Of a DNA stretch of 64,000 nt, positions 1-9,200 are shown piece after piece. The translations under genes and the position numbers were made by a program. The DNA is taken from positions 744,001 through 808,000 of the forward strand of contig OZ220216.1 in assembly GCA_964291505.2 (NCBI GenBank). Direction: 5' to 3'. The first letter of the stretch is position 1. Each line of letters starts with the position of its first letter. The notes below the pieces were generated by a model. The model was not told the origin of the DNA. It did not search any database and worked only from the letters and a program-made list of their open reading frames with translations. The DNA is from Kistimonas sp964291505. Lineage in GTDB: Bacteria > Pseudomonadota > Gammaproteobacteria > Pseudomonadales > Endozoicomonadaceae.

Positions 1-810
1 GTCGAGACCAGCGGCGAAATACTCTTTCGGCAGACCGATGCGCAGGCCGTCCAGCGGCTTGGTCAGGTCGGCGGTGTAGTCCGGCACTTCGCGGTTGACG
101 CAGGTGGAATCCTTCGGATCGAAACCGGCCATGACGTTCAGCATCATCGCGGCGTCTTCCGCGGTGCGGGTCATGGGGCCGGCCTGGTCCAGACTGGAAG
201 CGAAGGCGATCATGCCCCAGCGGGAAACCCGGCCGTAGGTGGGCTTGATGCCGGTGATGCCGCACATGGAGGCAGGCTGACGGATGGAGCCGCCGGTATC
301 GGTACCGGTCGCGCCCGCTGCCAGACGTGCCGCAATACAGGCCGCCGCGCCGCCGGAAGAACCGCCGGGAATCATCTCGGTATTCCAGGGGTTGCGTACC
401 ACACCGTAGTAGCTGCTTTCGTTGGAAGAGCCCATGGCAAACTCGTCCATGTTGGTCTTGCCCAGCATGACGGCGCCGGCATCCTTGAAATTCTGGGTGA
501 CGGTGGATTCGTAAGGGGCGATGAAGTTATCCAGCATCTTGGAACCGCAGCTGGTTTTCACGCCTTCGGTGCAGAAGATGTCTTTCTGCGCCAGCGGGAT
601 ACCGGTCAGCGGGGTCGCCTTGCCTTCGGCGCGCAGTGTGTCCGCGTGACGGGCCTGGTTCATGGCCAGTTCTTCGGTCACGGTGATGTAGCTGTTGTAG
701 GTGGAATCCAGATCGCGGATCCGGTCCAGGTAGGCGCGGGTCAGCTCTTCGCTGGAGATGTCGCCGGCGGCCAGGGCGCGGGACTGTTCGGCTAATGTCT
801 TGTTATGCAT
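1..810 (-). CDS. gatA: Glutamyl-tRNA(Gln)/aspartyl-tRNA(Asn) amidotransferase subunit A, 3' part outside window
   Basis: GatA is the amidase subunit of GatCAB. It releases ammonia from glutamine to convert misacylated Glu-tRNA(Gln) or Asp-tRNA(Asn) to the amide form in the cytoplasm. Only the first 270 residues are present; the gene runs off the left edge. The amidase signature is visible, with the Ser-cisSer-Lys triad at Lys76 (LAQKDIF), Ser151 (GGSSGG) and Ser175 (GGSIRQ), at the same spacing as in Staphylococcus aureus GatA. The start is the ATG at 810. It lies about 60 bp downstream of gatC, the usual C-A(-B) order, so gatB is expected just outside the window. Confidence 0.97.
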   Translation of the reverse strand, partial: MHNKTLAEQSRALAAGDISSEELTRAYLDRIRDLDSTYNSYITVTEELAMNQARHADTLRAEGKATPLTGIPLAQKDIFCTEGVKTSCGSKMLDNFIAPYESTVTQNFKDAGAVMLGKTNMDEFAMGSSNESSYYGVVRNPWNTEMIPGGSSGGAAACIAARLAAGATGTDTGGSIRQPASMCGITGIKPTYGRVSRWGMIAFASSLDQAGPMTRTAEDAAMMLNVMAGFDPKDSTCVNREVPDYTADLTKPLDGLRIGLPKEYFAAGLD

Positions 811-872
811 GTCTTGGTTTCAGGTGAATACAGGTTATGCCGGAGCAGGAAGTTCAGGTTGCTGGCGGCGCT

Positions 873-1160
873 TTATTCAATGACCCGGGGAACCAGGAAC
901 AGGCCGTCTTCCGTCGCCGGGGCATTTTCCTGCAGGTGCTCACGCTGGTTGGTTTCTGTCACCACGTCCGGGCGCAGGCGCTGGACCGCATCCAGCGGGT
1001 GGGCCATGGGCTCAACGCCGTCGGTATCCACTGCCTGCATTCGGTTGATCAGTTCAAGGATGTTCACGATATTGTCCGTGGTCTTCTGGGCCTCTGTCTC
1101 GCTGATGGACAGACGAGCCAGATGCGCCACACTGGATATCGTGGAGCGGTCAATCGCCAT
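873..1160 (-). CDS. gatC: Glutamyl-tRNA(Gln) amidotransferase subunit C
   Basis: GatC is the small belt subunit that wraps around GatA and GatB and stabilises the amidotransferase. The 95-residue product shows the family pattern: N-terminal helix with VAHLARL, then an LELINRMQAVDTDGVEPMAHP stretch spanning the centre, and the conserved LRPD block. I chose the ATG at 1160 rather than the one at 1169: a GGAG lies 10 nt upstream of 1160 but touches the 1169 start too closely, and 95 residues is the usual length. It is the first gene of a minus-strand gatC-gatA unit, divergent from mreB. Confidence 0.95.
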   Translation of the reverse strand: MAIDRSTISSVAHLARLSISETEAQKTTDNIVNILELINRMQAVDTDGVEPMAHPLDAVQRLRPDVVTETNQREHLQENAPATEDGLFLVPRVIE

Positions 1161-1452
1161 AGGGATCATTCTCCGGAATGTGACAAATAAGCGAACCCTT
1201 CGATTGCGTGTGCAGGATCAACGGGCTAAGTGCAATTAATCGGCTTAATGTAGGGGGTTGGCGTTTGAATCTCAAGGGATGCAACGGCCGGGATAGTGAA
1301 TTGCGTGACAATATCGTTTCCTTACCGGCAAATGCAAGGCATACTTATCTTATTTTGCGGGTTGTCCGGCATTCCCGCCATTGTTAGAGTTTTATGAAAT
1401 ATAACGGGGCTTACAGTTTTTCCCCCCGGACCGTGCAGGGTAACATTACAAA

Positions 1453-2490
1453 ATGCTGAAAAAATTACGAGGCCTGTTCTCGACAGACCTCTCTATCGAC
1501 CTGGGAACAGCCAACACGCTGGTATATGTGCGTGAAAAAGGGATTGTCCTGGATGAGCCATCGGTTGTGGCGATTCGGAATCTGGGTAGCCAGAAAAGTG
1601 TGGTGGCGGTCGGTTCCGACGCCAAGCGTATGCTGGGACGGACTCCGGGCAATATCACTGCCATTCGGCCCATGAAGGACGGCGTCATCGCCGACTTCGA
1701 TGTGTGTGAAAAAATGCTGCAGCACTTTATCAATAAGGTGCATGAGAACAGTGTGATCCAGCCCAGCCCGCGTGTGCTGGTCTGTGTGCCCTGCAAATCC
1801 ACCAAGGTGGAACGCCGGGCGATCCGGGAATCGGTGCTGGGCGCCGGCGCCCGGGAAGTCTACCTGATTGAAGAGCCCATGGCGGCCGCGATCGGTGCCG
1901 GCCTTCCTGTTGAGGAAGCCAATGGCTCCATGGTAGTGGATATCGGTGGCGGTACTACGGAGATCGCCATCATCTCCCTGAGCGGTGTCGTGTATTCCGA
2001 ATCAGTACGCATTGGTGGTGACCGGTTTGATGAAGCGATCGTGACCTATGTGCGTCGTCACTACGGCAGCCTGATCGGTGATTCCACCGCCGAGCGCATC
2101 AAGCAGGAAATCGCCATGGCGTATCCCATGGATGAAACCCGCGAGATCGACGTTCGTGGCCGCAACCTGGCCGAAGGGGTGCCGCGCAGCTTCACCCTGA
2201 ACAGCCGCGAAATCCTGGAAGCACTGGAAGATAGCCTGGCGGCGATCGTGCAGTCTGTGAAAAGTGCGCTTGAGCAATCACCGCCTGAACTGGCCTCTGA
2301 TATCGCCGAGCGTGGCCTGGTGCTGACCGGTGGTGGCGCCCTGATGCGTGGGCTCGATACCCTGATCAGTGAAGAGACCGGCCTGCCGGTGATTGTGGCG
2401 GAAGATCCGCTGACCTGTGTCGCCCGTGGCGGTGGCAAGGCACTGGAGATGATGGACAAGCACCGTATGGATCTGCTGTCCACCGAGTAA
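1453..2490 (+). CDS. mreB: Rod-shape-determining actin homologue MreB
   Basis: MreB forms ATP-dependent membrane-associated filaments that guide lateral peptidoglycan synthesis. The 345-residue protein has the actin-fold phosphate-1 motif DLGTANT (about residues 17-23), phosphate-2 VVDIGGGTTE (about 160-170), and the adenosine loop LTGGGA near residue 290. Length and N-terminus match gammaproteobacterial MreB. It is the first gene of mreBCD and divergent from gatC, with about 290 bp between them. It is separated from mreC by 160 bp that hold two hairpins, which could allow MreB to be made in excess over MreC and MreD. Confidence 0.98.
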   Translation: MLKKLRGLFSTDLSIDLGTANTLVYVREKGIVLDEPSVVAIRNLGSQKSVVAVGSDAKRMLGRTPGNITAIRPMKDGVIADFDVCEKMLQHFINKVHENSVIQPSPRVLVCVPCKSTKVERRAIRESVLGAGAREVYLIEEPMAAAIGAGLPVEEANGSMVVDIGGGTTEIAIISLSGVVYSESVRIGGDRFDEAIVTYVRRHYGSLIGDSTAERIKQEIAMAYPMDETREIDVRGRNLAEGVPRSFTLNSREILEALEDSLAAIVQSVKSALEQSPPELASDIAERGLVLTGGGALMRGLDTLISEETGLPVIVAEDPLTCVARGGGKALEMMDKHRMDLLSTE

Positions 2491-2513
2491 TACTGTGCCG
2501 TATGGTTGATCCT

Positions 2514-2568
2514 GGCAGCCGGGCTTGATGTCCGGCTGTCGTGGTTCAGGGAAGGACGGATGACGTCC
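2514..2568 (+). promoter_or_regulatory. Two hairpins in the mreB-mreC gap
   Basis: A stem of about 11 bp with two G-U pairs (2514-2524 with 2530-2540, loop TTGAT) is followed by a 5-bp stem (2554-2558 with 2564-2568). Neither has a T-tract, so they are more likely mRNA processing or stability structures or a weak attenuator than a terminator. The function is inferred. Confidence 0.4.
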
Positions 2569-2651
2569 GGTGAACACCCAACATTCGTGTTTCGTCGTGT
2601 ATTCAGTCCTTTGGTATTTATCTAGAAGACTCGACGGGTCAGGAGTTTTCC

Positions 2652-3521
2652 ATTAACCCTATCTTTCGCAAAGGTCAGTCAATCTGGGCGCGATTTACGC
2701 TGCTGATGCTCGTGTCCCTGGTGTTAATGTTTGTTGACCACCGTTTTGATTATCTGAAGCATGCCCGGTCCTACCTCGGTGTTGTGGTGACGCCGATCCA
2801 GTGGTTGGCTGACACGCCTGCCCGCCTGTTTTCTCTCGCCAGTGATGCCGTCTCCTCCCATACCGGTCTGATTGAGGATAACGCCCGTCTTAATGCCCGT
2901 AACCTGATCCTTGAACAGAAACTGCAGAAATATGCGGCGCTGACGGCGCAGAATGTCCGGCTCCGGGAGTTGCTGAATTCTTCCCAGGGTGTGGAAGAGC
3001 GGGTGACGGTAGCGGAGCTGATCGGGATTGACCCTGATCCGCAGGTCAAGCAGATCATCATCAATAAAGGTTCTGCGGATAATGTCTATGTGGGGCAACC
3101 GCTGCTGGATGCTCACGGTGTCATGGGGCAGGTGATCTCGGTGACGCCGTTTACCAGTCGTGTTCTACTGATTACTGACAGCAACAACCGGGTGCCGGTG
3201 CAGGTCAATCGTAATGGTTACCGTGCTATCGCCGTCGGTACAGAAAGCGGTGATGACCTGGAGCTGCTGCATGTGCCGGATACGGCGGATATCCAGGAAG
3301 GTGACTTGTTGGTGAGTTCAGGCCTGGGGCAGCGTTATCCTTTTGGTTATCCGGTAGCGGTCGTGACAGAGGTGGCCCGGGATACCGGTCGCCCGTTCGC
3401 GCGGATCGTTGCCAAGCCGGCCGCCCAGCTGAATGAGGGGCGTCTGGTCATGCTGGTCTTCACCGAGGCGGCAGAGGCAGCCCGACAACAGCAGGCTGAA
3501 AAGCCCGAAGGAGAAGGGTGA
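2652..3521 (+). CDS. mreC: Rod-shape-determining protein MreC, probable ATT start
   Basis: MreC is a bitopic inner-membrane protein whose periplasmic beta domains link MreB to the elongation machinery (PBP2, RodA). The first ATG is at 2706, but starting there would cut into the membrane anchor. The open frame continues upstream to an ATT at 2652, preceded by AGGAG at 2641-2645 (6 nt spacing). Translated from there the protein begins (M)NPIFRKG, which aligns with the MKPIF-type start of MreC in relatives, and has 289 residues. The membrane helix is at about residues 14-32, a coiled coil at about 65-105, then the MreC beta domain. The stop overlaps the mreD start by one base. Confidence 0.9.
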   Translation: MNPIFRKGQSIWARFTLLMLVSLVLMFVDHRFDYLKHARSYLGVVVTPIQWLADTPARLFSLASDAVSSHTGLIEDNARLNARNLILEQKLQKYAALTAQNVRLRELLNSSQGVEERVTVAELIGIDPDPQVKQIIINKGSADNVYVGQPLLDAHGVMGQVISVTPFTSRVLLITDSNNRVPVQVNRNGYRAIAVGTESGDDLELLHVPDTADIQEGDLLVSSGLGQRYPFGYPVAVVTEVARDTGRPFARIVAKPAAQLNEGRLVMLVFTEAAEAARQQQAEKPEGEG

Positions 3522-4003
3522 TGTATAGAACAGGGCATCACTGGCTGGTCTGGCTGACGCTGCTGTTGGCAGCGGTTCTCAGTATTATTCCCCTGCCACC
3601 CTGGTTGTCGCTGGCCCGTCCGGCTTGGATGGCCATGGCCGTGATGTTCTGGCTGCTGGTGTTGCCACAGAATTATGGGGTGTTCTTTGCCTGGTGTATT
3701 GGCCTGCTGATGGATGTCATGCTGGGTGTAGTGCTGGGCCAGAACGCCATTGCCATGCTGATTCTCGCCATGGCCACCCACAAATCGTATCGTCGGTTGC
3801 GGTTGTATCCGCTCTGGCAGCAGACGTTTATGGTGCTGGTGATCATCGGGCTCTACCAGTTGACCTGTCTCTGGATCAACAGTGCCATCGGGCATATCCA
3901 GCCATCCCTGATTTATGTATTACCTGCTGTGACCAGCGCCCTGCTGTGGCCATGGCTATCCTTGCTTCTCCATAGTTTGCGACGGCGGTTCGGGATTGTC
4001 TGA
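3521..4003 (+). CDS. mreD: Rod-shape-determining membrane protein MreD
   Basis: MreD is the multi-pass inner-membrane partner of MreC in the elongasome. The 160-residue product is almost wholly hydrophobic with about five predicted membrane segments, which is typical in length and character. I chose the ATG at 3521 (TGATG overlap with the mreC stop, AAGGAG 7 nt upstream) over a GTG at 3518. Translational coupling to mreC is likely. Confidence 0.93.
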   Translation: MYRTGHHWLVWLTLLLAAVLSIIPLPPWLSLARPAWMAMAVMFWLLVLPQNYGVFFAWCIGLLMDVMLGVVLGQNAIAMLILAMATHKSYRRLRLYPLWQQTFMVLVIIGLYQLTCLWINSAIGHIQPSLIYVLPAVTSALLWPWLSLLLHSLRRRFGIV

Positions 4004-4041
4004 TCGGCCGGTTTTCGTCTGAACAATAAGGTGGTTTCACC

Positions 4042-4635
4042 ATGAGTGCTGTATCGCTGTACCTCGCCTCCCGCTCACCCCGGCGCCGGGAGATTCTGGA
4101 CCAGATAGGGGTGCGCTACGAGCTGGTCGCGGGCGATATTGATGAAACACCGAAAGCCGGGGAAGTTCCGGAAGAGTATGTGATGCGTATGGCCGGCGAG
4201 AAAGCCTGCGCTGGTCTGGCCGCAATGCAGGACGCACGCATGGTACAGCGGCCGGTTCTGGCTGCCGATACGTCTGTAGTGATTGACGGCAAAATCCTGG
4301 GCAAACCGGTCGACCGTGAAGAGGCCGTGGCAATGTTAAGTGCGCTGGCGGGTCGTGATCATCAGGTGATGACGGCCGTGGCGGTTAACGATGGCGACCG
4401 CCTGGAGAGCCGTCTCAGCATTACCCGGGTACTATTTAATCCATTATCCGAAGAACAAATTGCCCGTTACTGGGAGACGGGGGAACCCCGGGATAAAGCC
4501 GGTGCCTATGGTATACAGGGGCTGGGTGCAGTATTTGTGAGGGAGCTGCAGGGTAGTTATTCCGGGGTGGTCGGCCTGCCGATTGCCGAAACTGTTGACC
4601 TGCTGGATTGTTTCGGCGTGCCGTACTGGCAATAA
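4042..4635 (+). CDS. maf: Maf-family nucleoside triphosphate pyrophosphatase (YhdE type)
   Basis: Maf/YhdE proteins hydrolyse dTTP, UTP and modified pyrimidine nucleotides to the monophosphate and are linked to house-cleaning and division arrest. The 197-residue protein opens with the phosphate-binding signature LASRSPRRREIL (about residues 8-19), has the EKA motif after it, the catalytic ADTSV block near residue 75, and a KAGAYGIQG motif near 152. An AAGGTGG lies upstream of the ATG. It follows mreD by 38 bp, the usual mreBCD-maf-rng order. Confidence 0.95.
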   Translation: MSAVSLYLASRSPRRREILDQIGVRYELVAGDIDETPKAGEVPEEYVMRMAGEKACAGLAAMQDARMVQRPVLAADTSVVIDGKILGKPVDREEAVAMLSALAGRDHQVMTAVAVNDGDRLESRLSITRVLFNPLSEEQIARYWETGEPRDKAGAYGIQGLGAVFVRELQGSYSGVVGLPIAETVDLLDCFGVPYWQ

Positions 4636-4806
4636 TGAATGAACTGATCCGCTGTGTGGATATTACCTGTCATCGGGAAATCCACCGGGTTTAACCAAGA
4701 ATAAGTGAGCCTGTCTTGCCATGTTCAGCGATAATAACGCATACCCCGGTACGGGCAGGTTACGTAAAGATACCTGGAATCCGAGAAGTTTGGGGGATGT
4801 AAAGGG

Positions 4807-6276
4807 ATGAGCGAAGAGATTCTCATGAATATCACGCCCATGGAATCCCGTGTGGCGCTGGTCGAGAACGGCGTTCTGCAGGAAGTCTATGTGGAGCGTA
4901 GCCGTAACCGCGGCATTGTCGGCAATATCTATAAAGGCAAGGTGGTCCGTGTACTCCCGGGCATGCAGGCGGCGTTTGTCGATATAGGCCTGGAAAAAGC
5001 CGCTTTTATTCACGCCAGTGAAATCTTTGACCGTAACAACCGTCCGGAGGGGGCGGGGGAACCGGGCATTGTTGAGCTGGTGCGTGAAGGGCAGTCCATG
5101 GTGGTGCAGGTCACCAAGGATCCGATTGGCACCAAGGGGGCCAGGCTTACCACCCATATCTCTATTCCTGCCCGTTATCTTGTGTTGATGCCCCATAACA
5201 ACCATGTCGGCATCTCCCTGCGTATTGAAGATCCCCAGGAACGAGAGCGTCTCAAGGATACCGTTGAGCGACTGCTGGAGCAGGAAAGCCTGAATGACAA
5301 AGGCGGCTTTATCCTGCGCACGGCAGCAGAAGGGATTGGTGAGCAGGAGCTGCTGGCGGACATCCTGTTCCTGCATCGCCTGTGGACAACGGTAGAGGAA
5401 CAAATTAAGGAGTCCGTGGCACCGGACTGTGTTTACGAAGACTTGCCACTCCATCTGCGCACCATGCGTGACCTGGTCGAGCCGGATATTGAAAAGATCC
5501 GGATTGATTCGCTCGATACCTTCAACAAAGTCTGCAAGTTTGTCCGGAAACTGGTGCCTCACCTGGATGGCCGGGTGGAGTACTACACCGGGGAGCGCCC
5601 CCTGTTTGACCTGTTCAGTGTGGAAGATGAAATCAACCGGGCGCTCAGTCGTCGGGTTGAGCTGAAATCCGGCGGCTACCTGATCGTTGACCAGACAGAA
5701 GCCATGAGCACCATCGATGTGAATACCGGTGGTTTCGTTGGGCATCGCAATCTCGAAGAGACCATCTTCAAGACCAACCTGGAAGCGGCCACGACCATTG
5801 CCCGACAGCTTCGGCTGCGCAACCTGGGCGGTATCATCATCATTGATTTCATTGATATGGAAGATGTTGAGCACCAGCGCCAGGTCCTGCGCACACTGGA
5901 GAAAAACCTGGAGCGGGATCACGCCAAGACCAATATCACCGGCGTATCTGAACTGGGTCTGGTGGAAATGACCCGCAAGCGTACCCGGGAATCTTTGGAA
6001 AACACGCTCTGTGAGGCCTGCCCGACCTGTAACGGCCGCGGCACATTGAAAACCGCTGAAACCGTCTGCTATGAAATCTTCCGGGAAATCATGCGTGAAG
6101 CCCGAGCCTATGAAAATGACTCTTACCTGGTGCTGGCCTCCGAAGCGGTGGTGGACCAGCTGCTGGATGAAGAGTCGGACAACGTGGCAGAGCTGGAAGC
6201 GTTTCTGGACAAGACCATCCGTTTCCAGGTGGAGCCCCGTTACTCACAGGAGCAATTTGATGTCGTACTGGTTTGA
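4807..6276 (+). CDS. rng: Ribonuclease G
   Basis: RNase G is an endoribonuclease that matures the 5' end of 16S rRNA and cleaves 5'-monophosphorylated RNAs. The 489 residues match family length. An S1 RNA-binding domain is at about 37-125 (GNIYKGKVVRVLPGM), followed by the RNase E/G catalytic core. The metal-binding aspartates fall at D304 (TIDVNTGG) and D347 (IIIDFIDME), close to the E. coli positions, and the Zn-link CPTC lies near residue 408. There is no long RNase E-type C-terminal scaffold. A 171-bp gap with no recognisable signal separates it from maf; yhdP follows after 18 bp. Confidence 0.97.
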   Translation: MSEEILMNITPMESRVALVENGVLQEVYVERSRNRGIVGNIYKGKVVRVLPGMQAAFVDIGLEKAAFIHASEIFDRNNRPEGAGEPGIVELVREGQSMVVQVTKDPIGTKGARLTTHISIPARYLVLMPHNNHVGISLRIEDPQERERLKDTVERLLEQESLNDKGGFILRTAAEGIGEQELLADILFLHRLWTTVEEQIKESVAPDCVYEDLPLHLRTMRDLVEPDIEKIRIDSLDTFNKVCKFVRKLVPHLDGRVEYYTGERPLFDLFSVEDEINRALSRRVELKSGGYLIVDQTEAMSTIDVNTGGFVGHRNLEETIFKTNLEAATTIARQLRLRNLGGIIIIDFIDMEDVEHQRQVLRTLEKNLERDHAKTNITGVSELGLVEMTRKRTRESLENTLCEACPTCNGRGTLKTAETVCYEIFREIMREARAYENDSYLVLASEAVVDQLLDEESDNVAELEAFLDKTIRFQVEPRYSQEQFDVVLV

Positions 6277-6294
6277 GGGTAATCGGCAGAATCC

Positions 6295-9200
6295 ATGAAG
6301 AGACTGGCAAAGGCAACCTGGCTGACATTTGCCGCAGTCATGATATCCACGGCACTGACTGTCAGTGTCGTGCGTCTGCTGATGCCCTGGATGGACAATT
6401 TCAGGGATGAATTGCAGGTTTATCTTGGTAATACCTTCAAGACGAAAGTCACGCTGACGTCGATCAAGGGACGTATCTACAACTACAACCCGGCCATTGC
6501 CGTGGCCGGTATTCGTGTTTATCAACCCGATCAGCCCGGCAAGACGGCGGTAGAGATTGATACCGCTATTCTGCAGCTGGATACCCTCGCCAGTATTCGT
6601 ACGTTATCTCCGGTGTTTGACAGCATTGCCGTTGACGGTGCGCAGCTTAAGCTGACATTTAATAACGGTCAGTGGGGCGTGGCCGGGTTTCCTCAGGCAA
6701 GCAATGCGGCTGCGAATCAACCGACAGCGGTTAGTGAGCGAAATCTGAAGGAGCTCACTGATGTTCTGAATAATCAGGAGAGCATTCATTTCCGAGATGT
6801 CTACCTGCAGGTTGCCAATGATAAGGGAGATCGCGCCGGACTGATGGTGGAGCATCTCCGGGTGGGCGGTACGAGAGCCAATCGTCATCTTTCGGGTCGT
6901 TTGGTGACTGATGGTGGGGATGATTTGTCACTGAACCTGGCAGCAGAAGGGCCGCTTTTGCGTTGGCCGGATATCCGGTTGTCCGGGCACCTGAAGGCAG
7001 AACAGATCAATATCAAACCCTGGCTGCCACTGTTTGAGGGTATTGCACAGAAGCATTTTGGTATCAAACTCAATCAGCTTCGTGTGGCTGCGGAGGTTCA
7101 GGCGGAATGGAATAAAGGGCAGTGGCAAATCAGCAGTGACCTGAAAGCGCCCATGCTGGATCTGGACTGGCAGAATCGCACCCTGCCGCCGCTGACAGAT
7201 TTCAGTACCCGGCTGTTTGCCAAAGGGGATCAGCAGGATTGGCAGGCCTGGCTGCAGGACTGGCAGTTTATCTTTGGGGGTATTCCCTATCCTCGCAGCC
7301 AGTTCTATTTTTCTTCTCGTCATGAACCTGAATCTCAGCTGACGGTAGCGACTGACAGTATTTCCCTCCAACCGCTGAAGCAGATGCTGGATACTGTGGC
7401 CCTGCCGGGCATCACTGACAAACTCCTTCGAGTGTTGAACCCCCGTGGTGAGTTGGAGCAGGTGGTGCTGCGGTTTTATCCGGAACGTGAGAAATTTGAT
7501 TTTGATCTCGCCGCCATTCTGGATGAGGTGGCAGTGGACTCCTGGGAGGGCGCGCCCTCCGGCGAGCATATTTCGGGCAGGTTACGCATGACTGCCTGGG
7601 AAGGTCTGCTGGATCTGGAGAGCAAGGATTTTGTGCTTGGGCTTGATAACGTCTTCGATGAGGACTGGACCTACGAACAGGTCAAGGGGCGGTTGTATTG
7701 GCGTCTAACCGATGACGTGTATCGCCTGAGAACGGATCGTATGCATTTTGTGGCCAAAGAAGGCGACCTGAATGCCCGGTTCCGTCTGGATGTGCCATTG
7801 GATAGTGAGCCGGTCACCATGGGGCTGGAAGTCGGTATTACCAACGGCGATGCCCGTTATGCGGAGAAATACCTGCCGGTCAAGATCGGCATGGATGAAG
7901 ACCTGGTGCGCTGGCTGAAAACCAGCATTCATGGGGCTGTGATCAATGATGGCGCATTCATCTGGAATGGGCCGCTTGATGTAACTGATGCCCCTAACGA
8001 TGTGACCTGGGGCCTTTACTTCAATATTGAAAACGGCGAGTTGATGTACAGCCCGGACTGGCCGGAACTCAAGGATATTAAAGGGCTGGTGCTGGTCGAC
8101 CAGGATGCCGTCAACGTATCGGCCAGTCGCGCCCGTCTTTATGACAGTCGGGTGGTGAGTCTGAAGGCTTCGGTGCCGGATCTGGAGACTGCGGATCCGC
8201 TGGTGTTGGATGTGAAGGCTGGTCTGGTGTCAACGGGTAAGGATGGTCTCAAGCTGTTGCGTGAGACACCGATTGCAGAGGCTATCCACAATGCCGCTGA
8301 TAATTGGGCGTTGGGTGGTGATCTAGATATTCAGCTCTGCCTCGGTATACCGTTAAAGGAAGGGATGGAAGACAAGATTGATGTCACGGTTACCACCGAT
8401 AATGGCAGCTTTGCCCTGACGAGTCCGGATGTATCCCTCAAGAATGTTGCCGGACAATTCCACTACACCACCGAAAAAGGTCTCTACACCCAGGGGCTGC
8501 AGGCGTTGTTGTATGACAAGCTGGTGAAGCTGGATATTCAGACCGATGTGACATCGGATACCGTGCGGTTAGGTCTGGAAGGGACGGCGAATGTGGCGGC
8601 TATCCAGTCATCGCTGGGGCAGGATTTGTCTCCCTGGATTCGTGGTCAGACCACCTATCGCGCAGATCTGGTGATACCCGACAAGGGTGGCATCACTCTG
8701 GATGTGACCAGCGATCTTAAAGGTGTCACCATCCCTCTGCCTGCACCGTTGGGCAAGGCGGAGAAACGTGCCAGGAAACTTCAGGTGAGCGCCACACTGC
8801 CAGATAAGGGCGCTGTGACAGTGCGTACCACCTTGGGGGGCGAGATCACATCGCTCCTGAAGCTGGATGGGCAGACGCTGAAGTCTGGTGTCGTTTATTT
8901 TGGCAAGGGAAAACCCCGTCTGCCGGAAACGGGTCTTCAGGTAGCGGGTGGCCTCAAAACGCTGGATTTATCACCTTGGCAAAGATGGTGGCAAGGGTAT
9001 AGCCAGTCATCGACTCAGAAAAAAAACACAGGCAGCGGGCCGGCGGCTGATGGATTGACGGTGGGCGGACTGGCGCTCAGTGTCAGTGATTTTTCCATTC
9101 AGCAGCTGAAAGTGGATGACTATGTGCTGGATGATACCCGCTTCAGTGTCCTCAGTGATCCCCGTGGCACCCATATCCGGTTAACGTCGCCGATGGCAAA

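Noticed and set aside
4663..5922. Long open frame (419 codons) antisense to rng
   Set aside because: It lies opposite the strongly conserved RNase G gene, has no family resemblance or ribosome-binding site, and is explained by codon bias of the plus-strand gene.
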